Part shown: in pieces, positions 1 to 6,174 of the stretch
How positions within the stretch are numbered: the first letter of the stretch is position 1
Layout of the letters: every line of letters starts with the position of its first letter
Assembly: GCA_049680295.1 (NCBI GenBank)
Contig: JBAUHN010000483.1
Span: 1-9,393 of the forward strand
Length of the DNA: 9,393 nt
DNA from: JBAUHN01 sp049680295
GTDB lineage: Bacteria > Pseudomonadota > Alphaproteobacteria > Rhodobacterales > Rhodobacteraceae
Direction: 5' to 3'
The notes under the pieces: model-generated
Databases searched by the model: none
What the model saw: the letters and a program-made list of their open reading frames with translations, nothing else
What the model was told of the DNA's origin: nothing
Position numbers and translations under genes: made by a program

Positions 1-2
1 GG

Positions 3-791
3 TTAAGTGCGCGGAAATCACTGGGTCAGAATTTTCTGCTGGATCTGAACCTGACAGCCAAAATTGCGCGTCAGTCTGGTGATCCAAGCGGTTGTGACGT
101 GCTGGAAATCGGCCCCGGCCCCGGCGGGCTGACACGCGGGTTGCTGGCCGAAGGCGCGCGCCATGTGCTGGTGATCGAAAAAGATACGCGCTGCCTGCCC
201 GCCTTGCACGAAATCTCCGACGCCTACCCGGGTCGGCTGACAATCATCGAAGGGGATGCATTGGCGATTGATCCGCTGGCGCATTTGACGCCGCCCATTC
301 GCGTCGCGGCCAACCTGCCCTATAACATCGGAACCGAACTTTTGGTGCGCTGGCTGACCCCGGCCTCATGGCCGCCGTTTTGGGACAGTCTGACCTTGAT
401 GTTTCAACGCGAAGTGGCCGAACGCATTGTCGCCCAACCGGGCAGCAAAGCCTACGGACGGCTGGCGATCCTGGCGCAATGGCGCACGGAGGCAAAAATC
501 GTCATGCAACTGCCGCCCGAAGCCTTTACCCCGCCGCCAAAAGTATCCAGCAGCGTCGTACACCTGGTGGCCCGCGCAACGCCGCAGTTTGAGGCAGATG
601 CAGGCACCCTGTCCACGGTCGTCGCCAAAGCGTTCAATCAGCGCCGCAAAATGCTGCGCTCGGCGCTTAAGGGGCTGGCGCCCGATATCGAAGACCGTCT
701 GCGAGCCGCTGGGCTGTCGCCGACAGATCGCGCCGAACAAATCTCAATCGAAGGGTTTTGTGCCTTGGCCCGTGCAGTAGACGCGCCATAA
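3..791 (+). CDS. rsmA: Ribosomal RNA small subunit methyltransferase A (5'-truncated by window edge)
   Basis: The frame is open from the window edge and ends at TAA 789-791; 262 residues are visible and roughly 15-20 N-terminal ones are missing. RsmA (KsgA) is the cytoplasmic SAM-dependent enzyme that dimethylates two adjacent adenosines near the 3' end of 16S rRNA during 30S assembly. Visible hallmarks are the N-terminal KSLGQNFL segment, the SAM-binding motif LEIGPGPGGLT, an acidic SAM-ribose region (VIEKD), the catalytic NLPYNI motif, and the C-terminal FNQRRKMLRSALKG helix typical of the family. The ATG at 99 lies inside the SAM-binding domain just before LEIGPGPGG, so it is not the real start; the coding frame continues upstream with conserved residues. 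The gene converges on the DUF4167 gene with 9 nt between stops. The family call is very secure. Confidence 0.97.
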   Translation, partial: LSARKSLGQNFLLDLNLTAKIARQSGDPSGCDVLEIGPGPGGLTRGLLAEGARHVLVIEKDTRCLPALHEISDAYPGRLTIIEGDALAIDPLAHLTPPIRVAANLPYNIGTELLVRWLTPASWPPFWDSLTLMFQREVAERIVAQPGSKAYGRLAILAQWRTEAKIVMQLPPEAFTPPPKVSSSVVHLVARATPQFEADAGTLSTVVAKAFNQRRKMLRSALKGLAPDIEDRLRAAGLSPTDRAEQISIEGFCALARAVDAP

Positions 792-824
792 CGGGCTTTA
801 TTACTCAGCCACTTTCGGCGCGTC
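780..824. terminator. Inverted repeat across the convergent rsmA/DUF4167 ends, possible bidirectional terminator
   Basis: GACGCGCC at 780-787 is exactly complementary to GGCGCGTC at 817-824. Inside this stem lies a smaller one, GGCT 794-797 with AGCC 807-810. The structure covers both stop codons (rsmA 789-791, DUF4167 801-803), which are 9 nt apart. A GC-rich stem at a convergent junction fits a shared terminator. However, the outer loop is 29 nt long and there is no T-run on either side, so it is not a canonical intrinsic terminator and part of the repeat is coding sequence. Confidence 0.3.
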
Positions 825-1397
825 ACTGCCGCCCTGATCGGGCGTGCTGGCCTCTGGTTTGGGGCGCGGCTTGCGGCGTGGCGTGCGTGGTTTCGGTTTT
901 GGCTGGCTTTCGGGTGTATCAACCAGCGTGCTGTCATTGTCTGTCGCCGTCTCAGGCTGCGTCGGGGCCGTTTGAATAACATCCGGCTGTGCGGCCTCGG
1001 ATGGATCGGGATCGCGCGGTGTGGCTGGAGCTTGCGCCGCCGCATCGCGGGCCTCGCGTTCTTCACGCTCATTGCGTTCGCGGTCCCGTTCGGCCTGACG
1101 TTCGCGGTTTTGGCGTTCCTGTTCTTCGCGACGGCTATCAATCTCGCGCTGTGCCTCGCTCAGCATACGGGTGTAATGCTCGGCGTGCTGTTGAAAGTTC
1201 TCCGCTGCGACACGGTCATTGCTCAGCTGGGCATCACGCGCCAATTGATTGTATTTCTCGATAATCTGCTGCGGTGTGCCGCGCACTTTACCTTCGGGTC
1301 CAGAACTGTCGAACACACGGTTGACGACACTGCCGCCACCTTGTTGATTGCGATTACGATTGTTCTTTGACCGGGACCGGGATCTAGACGATTTCAT
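801..1397 (-). CDS. DUF4167 domain protein, basic N-terminus and charged disordered tail
   Basis: The 198-residue protein starts at ATG 1395-1397 with a weak, distant Shine-Dalgarno (AAGG, 13 nt away) and ends at TAA. Residues 1-17 are an Arg/Ser/Asn-rich basic stretch (MKSSRSRSRSKNNRNRN). Residues about 25-82 match the DUF4167 core as I know it: NRVFDSSGPEGKVRGTPQQI, then a helical part with NDRVAAENFQQHAEHY. Residues about 83-120 are an Arg/Glu-rich helix likely to form a single alpha helix or coiled coil. From about 121 the chain is Pro/Thr/Lys-rich and probably disordered, with a KPKPRTPRRKPRPKP patch near 166-180. No catalytic motif and no signal peptide are visible. The function is unknown to me; the basic N-terminus suggests nucleic-acid binding and the position beside prfA-prmC suggests a link with translation, but both are inference. 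Confidence 0.9.
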   Translation of the reverse strand: MKSSRSRSRSKNNRNRNQQGGGSVVNRVFDSSGPEGKVRGTPQQIIEKYNQLARDAQLSNDRVAAENFQQHAEHYTRMLSEAQREIDSRREEQERQNRERQAERDRERNEREEREARDAAAQAPATPRDPDPSEAAQPDVIQTAPTQPETATDNDSTLVDTPESQPKPKPRTPRRKPRPKPEASTPDQGGSDAPKVAE

Positions 1398-1628
1398 GAA
1401 TTAAATTCAGCCTTGTGCTGTTGTTCGGAACGCCGGTGCCGCGGTTCAGGCGGTAAGGAAAACCGGATTGCGATATGTTGGGCATAAACGCCGCGCGGGA
1501 CCACTGTGAAGTATCCACCGCTGCAACATCTTTGAATAAGCACGCACGGTGCCGTGGGGCAAGGGCTATTCTGGATGATTCTTAAAATATTAGCCTAAAA
1601 ATCGGGTTAATAAGGGTCAGCGGCGCTT
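1398..1628. other. 231-nt gap between prmC and the DUF4167 gene
   Basis: No recognised gene or RNA is seen here. The prmC-proximal side (about 1580-1618) is AT-rich (TTAAAATATTAGCC followed by an A-run) and could hold promoter elements for the - strand DUF4167 gene, but no convincing -35/-10 pair was found. CACGGTGCCGTG at 1545-1556 is a short inverted repeat with 5-bp arms. A - strand frame stays open from 1581 to the TAG at 1384-1386 (possible GTG start 1516-1518 or ATG 1483-1485), overlapping the start of the DUF4167 gene. It lacks a good ribosome-binding site and I do not recognise it. Confidence 0.5.
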
Positions 1629-2462
1629 TTAGGCAGTTTTTCGCGCGCAAATCACCCGGTCACGCCCGTCCAGATCGGGCAGCACTGATATTTTTGCCCA
1701 ATCGTTTTGCGCAAAAATTTCGGTCACATCAGCAGCTTGCGTCATCCCGATTTCGACCAACACACGGCCCGCCTCCTGCAAATATGCTGCGGCCTGCGCG
1801 GCAATGATCCGGTAGCAGCTTAGCCCGTCGTGACCATCCGTCAATGCCATGCGCGGCTCATGGTCGCGCAGCTCTGGCTGAACCTGCGACATTTCAGCCT
1901 CGGCCAAATAGGGTGGGTTGGCGACAATCAGATCAAACTGTCCCTCTATTGCCGCAAACCAGTCAGATTGCGTGATCACCGTGCGATCGTTGACCCGATG
2001 CAGCACGGCATTTGCGCTGGCTTGCAAACAGGCCGCAGCACTCAGGTCGGTGCCAACGCCAGTGGCAGCCTGGTTTTCGGCCAGCAAGCTCACAAGAATA
2101 CAGCCCGACCCGGTTCCCAGATCCAGAACCCGGGAAAAAGGAACTGCCAATGCCGCCTCAACCAGGGATTCGGTTTCGGGCCTGGGGTCCAGCACGTCGC
2201 GGCTGATTTTGAACCGGCGCCCGTAAAAACCCCGCTCGCCTATCAGATGTGATACCGGCACCCGTACCGCGCGCAGACTGATCAGATGCTCATAGCGTTC
2301 GGCAATTTCGGGGGCGATGTCTTCGGGGGCAATCAGCGTGATGCGCGCCGCATCCACCTGGGCTGCGTGGGCCAAAAGCAGGCGTGCATCGCGGGCCGGA
2401 TCAGCCACACCGGCGGCACGCAATCGTGCCGTCGCTGACGCCATCGCCTGCGCTGCGGTCAT
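1629..2462 (-). CDS. prmC: Peptide chain release factor N5-glutamine methyltransferase
   Basis: PrmC (HemK) uses SAM to methylate the side-chain amide of the glutamine in the GGQ motif of class I release factors, raising their peptide-release activity. The protein has 277 residues, the usual length. An N-terminal helical domain (about 1-75) for release-factor binding is followed by the Rossmann methyltransferase domain with RDVLDPRPETE (88-98), SAM motif LDLGTGSGC (113-121) and the catalytic NPPY (182-185) that holds the substrate amide. The start ATG 2460-2462 overlaps the prfA stop by 4 nt (ATGA), with a GGAG Shine-Dalgarno at 2471-2474 inside prfA, so translational coupling to prfA is likely. 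Its substrate is the product of the gene directly upstream. The call is very secure. Confidence 0.97.
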   Translation of the reverse strand: MTAAQAMASATARLRAAGVADPARDARLLLAHAAQVDAARITLIAPEDIAPEIAERYEHLISLRAVRVPVSHLIGERGFYGRRFKISRDVLDPRPETESLVEAALAVPFSRVLDLGTGSGCILVSLLAENQAATGVGTDLSAAACLQASANAVLHRVNDRTVITQSDWFAAIEGQFDLIVANPPYLAEAEMSQVQPELRDHEPRMALTDGHDGLSCYRIIAAQAAAYLQEAGRVLVEIGMTQAADVTEIFAQNDWAKISVLPDLDGRDRVICARKTA

Positions 2463-3514
2463 TGTCCCATCTCCGCCATCATCCGCGCCTGGGCATCGGC
2501 TGTCAGCGCATCGACAATCTCGTCCAGATCACCGGCCAGCACCGCGTCCAGCTTGTAAAGCGTGAGGTTGATCCGGTGGTCCGTCATCCGCCCTTGCGGA
2601 AAATTATAGGTCCTGATCCGTTCTGACCTGTCGCCACTGCCGACCTGCGCCGCCCGATCCGCCGAGCGTTCATCGTCGACCCGACGCAATTCGAGATCAT
2701 AAAGCCGTGCTTTCAGCACCTGCATCGCAATTTCGCGGTTCCGGTGCTGTGATTTCTCGGAACTGGTGACCACGATTCCGCTGGGGATATGGGTGATGCG
2801 CACGGCGGAATCGGTGGTGTTTACATGCTGCCCCCCTGCCCCAGAGGACCGCATCGTATCAATCCGTAAGTCATTGGCTTCAATATGAATATCAACATCT
2901 TCGGCCTCGGGCAGCACGGCCACGGTCGCGGCAGAGGTGTGAATGCGCCCGCCGCTTTCGGTGCTGGGCACACGCTGCACCCGGTGCACACCACTTTCAA
3001 ATTTCAGCCGTGCAAAAACGTTTTGACCTTTGATATGCGCCACGACTTCCTTGATGCCGCCAAGTTCGGTTACTTGTTCTTCAATGATGTCAAAGCCCCA
3101 GCCTCGGTTTTCGGCATAGCGTTGATACATCCGCAAAAGGTCTGCTGCGAACAATGCGGCCTCATCCCCGCCGGTTCCGGGGCGAATTTCCAGCATCGCG
3201 GGCTTTGCGTCCGCTGCGTTCTTTGGCAACAGCGCAAGTTGCAGGGCGGTTTCAGCGGCCGGGATCGCGGCCTCAAGGATTGGCAGTTCTTCGCGGGCCA
3301 GTTCGGCCATATCGGGGTCGTCCAGCATCGCCCGTGCAGCATCAAGTTCGACCATCAACTGGCGGTAGCTGTTGATTTGATCCACCACCGCGCGCAGGTC
3401 GGAATATTCCTTGGACAAGGCAGCAATATCCGCGCCCGCTCTGCCGGCGGCCAAAGACGCTTCGATGAACTCAAAACGTTCGGTGATTTGTTGCAGTCGG
3501 TCTACCGGGATCAT
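2459..3514 (-). CDS. prfA: Peptide chain release factor 1 (RF1)
   Basis: RF1 recognises UAA and UAG in the ribosomal A site and triggers hydrolysis of peptidyl-tRNA. The 351-residue protein is close to family length (about 360). Residues about 1-100 form the N-terminal helical domain; RPGTGGDEAALFA (111-123) opens the core. The stop-codon anticodon tripeptide P-x-T is P183-S184-T185 inside HRVQRVPSTESGGRIHTSA, which distinguishes RF1 from RF2 (SPF). The catalytic GGQ is at 227-229 in SSGAGGQHVN, and Q229 is the residue PrmC would methylate. SEKSQHRNR (252-260) follows as expected. The start ATG 3512-3514 gives the family's N-terminus (M-P-DRL-QITERFEF pattern) although no clear Shine-Dalgarno precedes it. 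It is the first gene of the prfA-prmC pair and is divergent from the small exported-protein gene, with 61 nt between starts. Confidence 0.97.
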   Translation of the reverse strand: MIPVDRLQQITERFEFIEASLAAGRAGADIAALSKEYSDLRAVVDQINSYRQLMVELDAARAMLDDPDMAELAREELPILEAAIPAAETALQLALLPKNAADAKPAMLEIRPGTGGDEAALFAADLLRMYQRYAENRGWGFDIIEEQVTELGGIKEVVAHIKGQNVFARLKFESGVHRVQRVPSTESGGRIHTSAATVAVLPEAEDVDIHIEANDLRIDTMRSSGAGGQHVNTTDSAVRITHIPSGIVVTSSEKSQHRNREIAMQVLKARLYDLELRRVDDERSADRAAQVGSGDRSERIRTYNFPQGRMTDHRINLTLYKLDAVLAGDLDEIVDALTADAQARMMAEMGQ

Positions 3515-3540
3515 GCGGCTTGGTGCGCCATTGAAAGGCT

Positions 3541-3569
3541 TTGGTCAAGTCCGATACCCATGTTATAAT
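3541..3569 (+). promoter_or_regulatory. Candidate sigma70-type promoter for the small exported-protein gene
   Basis: A perfect -10 hexamer TATAAT lies at 3564-3569. TTGGTC at 3541-3546 is a partial -35 match (TTG conserved) at the ideal 17-nt spacing. Transcription would begin 6-8 nt after the -10 box, at about 3575-3577, which coincides with the ATG at 3576-3578. No Shine-Dalgarno is present in the preceding bases, so the mRNA may be leaderless. The -10 match is strong; the -35 is weak. Confidence 0.45.
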
Positions 3570-3575
3570 GTCTGC

Positions 3576-3872
3576 ATGAGAAATTTCATCCTCGCCTTTA
3601 CCTGTCTGATCGTGTCCGCGATGCCGGGGTATGCGGATGTGGTCAATCCGGGTGGCAAAACGATTGAATGCTACTGCACCGATCGCAGCGGTGGCCGGAT
3701 CGAGCTGGGTCAGACCATTTGCCTGCAAGTGGATGGGCGGATGTTTATGGCGCAATGCCAGATGTCGCTGAACGTACCGATGTGGCGCGAAGTGCAGCAA
3801 GGTTGTTTGTCATCGCAGCTTCGCGATCGCCAAAACCTGCCGCAGTCTAGCCCGGTTGACGCCAATATCTGA
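3576..3872 (+). CDS. Small Cys-rich exported protein of unknown function
   Basis: The 98-residue protein has a clear Sec signal peptide: basic start (MRN), hydrophobic core FILAFTCLIVSAM and a likely cleavage after A20 (GYA before DVV). The mature part has five cysteines: C32 and C34 (CYC), C49, C61 and C77, suggesting disulfides in the periplasm or a metal/redox role. The stretch from about 29 to 77 resembles, from memory, a short conserved hypothetical protein of roseobacters, but I know no function. The start at 3576 was chosen because the signal peptide begins there; the same frame is open further upstream only by running antisense through prfA. No Shine-Dalgarno is visible and a TATAAT lies just upstream. 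Residues 79-98 are encoded in DNA shared with the convergent DUF1499 gene, right after the last cysteine. Confidence 0.75.
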   Translation: MRNFILAFTCLIVSAMPGYADVVNPGGKTIECYCTDRSGGRIELGQTICLQVDGRMFMAQCQMSLNVPMWREVQQGCLSSQLRDRQNLPQSSPVDANI

Positions 3873-4226
3873 CAATCCATATCGCGCACGCGCCGAAAGC
3901 TTTAGCACGTCGCCCGTCTGTTCGGCGGTCAGGTAGTCGGGAAAGCCAAAAACCTGCGACCTTGTGACGTAGGTTATGCGCCCTTCGTCCACAGAACCTG
4001 ACAACACTTTTGTGCGCGGCAGCACGGCCATCGCATCGTCAATCCGGGCCAACCCGGTTGCATCTGTTTCGATCACCCGGATCGCGCCATTGGAGAATTC
4101 TGCGTCTTTGGTGGCGGTGATGGGCTGATGCCAATGCGCCGCGTCGCCGGGCGCAAACCGGACATAGGCCAGCGCCGCAATGCCCAAAAGCGGTACCGCC
4201 AACAGCGCCAGTTTTATTACCCGCAT
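3810..4226 (-). CDS. DUF1499 family membrane-anchored protein
   Basis: The 138-residue protein has an N-terminal hydrophobic segment (about 5-22, KLALLAVPLLGIAALAYV), either a membrane anchor or an uncleaved signal. The remainder matches the DUF1499 pattern as I recall it: ITYVTRSQVFGFPDYLT followed by a C-terminal LSARARYGLSDIGVNRARL. The biochemical role of the family is not known to me. An upstream in-frame ATG at 4281-4283 would add 19 residues and reach back into the preceding ureohydrolase gene; the ATG at 4224-4226 is preferred because it directly precedes the membrane segment and has a Shine-Dalgarno, AGGGGG at 4236-4241, 9 nt away. It is the last gene of the M20-ureohydrolase unit, 26 nt after gbuA, which may or may not mean shared function. 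Its last 20 codons and stop overlap the convergent small exported-protein gene. Confidence 0.88.
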   Translation of the reverse strand: MRVIKLALLAVPLLGIAALAYVRFAPGDAAHWHQPITATKDAEFSNGAIRVIETDATGLARIDDAMAVLPRTKVLSGSVDEGRITYVTRSQVFGFPDYLTAEQTGDVLKLSARARYGLSDIGVNRARLRQVLAIAKLR

Positions 4227-4235
4227 CGGCAATTG

Positions 4236-4241
4236 CCCCCT
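4236..4241 (-). promoter_or_regulatory. Ribosome-binding site deciding the DUF1499 start
   Basis: AGGGGG on the - strand ends 9 nt before the ATG at 4224-4226. It supports the shorter DUF1499 reading that does not overlap the upstream ureohydrolase gene. Confidence 0.6.
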
Positions 4242-4252
4242 GCCTTGGCAGC

Positions 4253-5203
4253 TTAACGGTACGCGACGCCCGGCAACACACATAGCATTTCGTAGAGGAT
4301 ATTCGCCCCCGTCAAAGCAGTGTTACCGCTGGTGTCATAGGGTGGCGACACCTCGACCAGATCGCAGCCGACGATGTTCAATCCGCGCAAGCCCCGGATC
4401 AGTTCCAAGGCCTGCGGGGTCGTGAGACCGCCCACTTCGGGTGTGCCGGTGCCGGGGGCAAAAGCCGGATCAAGACTGTCGATATCATAGCTGACATAGA
4501 CCGGCATCTCATAACCGACATCCTGACGGATCTGGTCTGCAAGCGGGGCAAGGCTGCGGTGCCACAAGTCATGGCTTGGGAATTGCTGAAACCCCCAGGC
4601 CTGCGCTTCGGTAAAATCCTCGGCCGAATAACCGGTGCCACGCAAGCCGATTTGATAGGTTTTGGCGGGCGTGATCAGGCCCTCTTCGTAGGCGCGGCGA
4701 AAAACGGTGCCGTGGGTTTCGCGCATCCCGAACATTTCGTCGTTCACATCCGCATGGGCATCGACATGCACCAGCGCCATCGGTCCGTAGCGCGCATGCA
4801 TCGCGCGCAGGATCGGCAGAGTGATCGAATGATCCCCGCCCATTGCAGCAGGCATGACGTCATAGTCCAGAATGGCGGTATAACTGTCCTGGATGATCGC
4901 CAGACTGTCTGACAGTGAAAACGTGTTGATTGCCAGATCACCGATATCGGCTGCCTGCAGACTGTCGAAGGGTGCGGCCCCGGTTTGCAGATTATAAGGC
5001 CGTAACATCGCGCTTTCGGCGCGGATTTGTTTGGGACCGAAACGGGTGCCCGACCGCCACGAGGTGCCGATATCCATTGGAATGCCCAGAATTGCGACAT
5101 CCAAACCCTTAAGATCACTGACAGAAGGCAAGCGCATAAATGTGTTGGGCCCGGAAAACCGGGCCAGATCATTGCCGCTGATCGGTTGGTTTTTAACGCT
5201 CAA
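4253..5203 (-). CDS. gbuA: Guanidinobutyrase-like ureohydrolase (arginase/agmatinase family), TTG start
   Basis: This dimanganese hydrolase cleaves a guanidino compound to an amine and urea; by resemblance to Pseudomonas GbuA the substrate would be 4-guanidinobutyrate, giving GABA, though 3-guanidinopropionate or another guanidino acid is possible. The 316 residues carry all family metal ligands: H125 in GGDH, D148/H150/D152 in DAHAD, and D240/D242 in YDID, followed by PAFAPGTGTPEVGGLTT. GbuA-type hallmarks are SGTRFGPKQIRAES, RPYNLQTGAAPFDS, NDEMFG-RETHGTVFRR, QIGLRGTGY, VGCDLVEVSPPYDTSGNTAL and the LYEMLCVLPGV ending. The start codon is TTG (5201-5203), overlapping the agmatinase stop by 4 nt. 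The next in-frame Met is residue 23, inside conserved sequence, so the TTG is needed, and an AAGGA sits 8 nt upstream. Translational coupling is likely. The family is certain, the substrate less so. Confidence 0.9.
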   Translation of the reverse strand: MSVKNQPISGNDLARFSGPNTFMRLPSVSDLKGLDVAILGIPMDIGTSWRSGTRFGPKQIRAESAMLRPYNLQTGAAPFDSLQAADIGDLAINTFSLSDSLAIIQDSYTAILDYDVMPAAMGGDHSITLPILRAMHARYGPMALVHVDAHADVNDEMFGMRETHGTVFRRAYEEGLITPAKTYQIGLRGTGYSAEDFTEAQAWGFQQFPSHDLWHRSLAPLADQIRQDVGYEMPVYVSYDIDSLDPAFAPGTGTPEVGGLTTPQALELIRGLRGLNIVGCDLVEVSPPYDTSGNTALTGANILYEMLCVLPGVAYR

Positions 5204-6174
5204 CTTTTCGATCCTTTGCGCATCCGTGACCCCAGCAGGCTCAGTATCTCGGTGGCCACATGGGCCCCGGCGATGGCTGTCGCACCGGTTGTGTCAAAGG
5301 GCGGCGAGACCTCGACCACATCGCCGCCCATGATGTTGATCCCCGCCAGATCGCGCAGCATCATCGCCGCCTGCGCCGACGTCAGCCCGCCCCAGACCGG
5401 TGTGCCGGTACCGGGGGCATAGGCCGGGTCCAGCGCGTCGATATCAAAGGTCAGATAGCAGGGCCGATCGCCAAGTATCTCTTTGATCTGTTTAACGGTT
5501 TCGGCGGCACCTTGTTCATGCACAGTCCGCGCGTCGATGATATTGACGCCCAATGTGTCCTCATTTGTGGTTCGAATGCCGACCTGAACAGAGGTCGCCG
5601 GATCGACGATGCCTGATTTCACCGCCTTGTAAAACATTGTACCGTGGTCAATGCGGTCAAAATCATCGTCGACCCATGTATCGGTATGGGCGTCAAACTG
5701 CAGCAGGCTGAGGGGGCCGTATTTGTCGGCATAAGCCTTGAGAATGGGATAGGTGATATAGTGATCACCGCCCAACACCACACTGGCCACGCCCGCGTCC
5801 AAAATTCCCTTGATATGTGCCGTCAAAGCGCCGGGAAACTGCGACACATGCCCATAGTCAAACGCCAGATCACCGTAATCGGCGATGGCAAATTCGCTCA
5901 GCACGTCGAAATCCCATCCATAGGGCGCATCGGGCGCTTGCAGGCAACTTGCCTCGCGGATCGCGCGCGGGCCCAGACGGGTGCCGGGGCGGTTGGTCAC
6001 GGCCTGATCAAACGGCACACCGGTCACAGCGATATCGACGCCGGTCAAGTCCTTGGTATATTTGCGCCGTAAAAACGACGTCGCCCCGCCAAAGGTCAGC
6101 TCGTAACTCTGGCCTTTCAGGTCTTGCCGGGTAAAGGCGTGATCAATTTCGGTTTTTGCGTCTTCTAAAGCCAT
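5200..6174 (-). CDS. speB: Agmatinase, E. coli SpeB type
   Basis: Agmatinase hydrolyses agmatine to putrescine and urea in the cytoplasm, part of arginine-derived polyamine synthesis or agmatine catabolism. The 324 residues include TGVPFD (51-56), a GTRLGPRAIRE segment, H138 in GGDHYIT, D161/H163/D165 in FDAHTDTW, DHGTMF (176-181), VQVGIRT, and D244/D246 in TFDIDALDPAYAPGTGTPVWGG, then GGDVVEVSPPFD. GGDHYIT, DAHTDT, DHGTMF and the VQ-GIRT stretch are shared with E. coli SpeB rather than with the GbuA-like neighbour. The N-terminus is about 20 residues longer than in E. coli. The start ATG 6172-6174 directly abuts the M20 stop (0 nt), with GAGG at 6183-6186 as Shine-Dalgarno, 8 nt away. It overlaps the following gbuA by 4 nt. 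Confidence 0.92.
   Translation of the reverse strand: MALEDAKTEIDHAFTRQDLKGQSYELTFGGATSFLRRKYTKDLTGVDIAVTGVPFDQAVTNRPGTRLGPRAIREASCLQAPDAPYGWDFDVLSEFAIADYGDLAFDYGHVSQFPGALTAHIKGILDAGVASVVLGGDHYITYPILKAYADKYGPLSLLQFDAHTDTWVDDDFDRIDHGTMFYKAVKSGIVDPATSVQVGIRTTNEDTLGVNIIDARTVHEQGAAETVKQIKEILGDRPCYLTFDIDALDPAYAPGTGTPVWGGLTSAQAAMMLRDLAGINIMGGDVVEVSPPFDTTGATAIAGAHVATEILSLLGSRMRKGSKS
5212..5216 (-). promoter_or_regulatory. Ribosome-binding site for the TTG-initiated gbuA
   Basis: AAGGA on the - strand sits 8 nt before the TTG at 5201-5203, inside the last codons of speB. Good spacing and sequence make the rare TTG start credible despite the absence of an ATG. Confidence 0.65.

Noticed and set aside
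972..1370. 132-codon + strand frame with hydrophobic stretches resembling membrane segments
   Set aside because: It is antisense to the Arg/Glu-rich part of the DUF4167 gene. Codons for charged residues read in reverse give Leu/Phe/Ala-rich sequence, so the hydrophobicity is an artefact.
2885..3568. 227-codon + strand frame opposite prfA
   Set aside because: It is fully antisense to a well-conserved release factor gene and shows no domain or ribosome-binding site.
3411..3575. Upstream extension of the small exported-protein frame to an ATG at 3411
   Set aside because: The extra 55 codons run antisense through the start of prfA and would bury the signal peptide inside the protein. The ATG at 3576 gives a proper export signal.
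4227..4283. Longer DUF1499 start at 4281-4283
   Set aside because: It would overlap the end of gbuA and add a non-hydrophobic extension before the membrane segment, while the ATG at 4224-4226 has its own Shine-Dalgarno.
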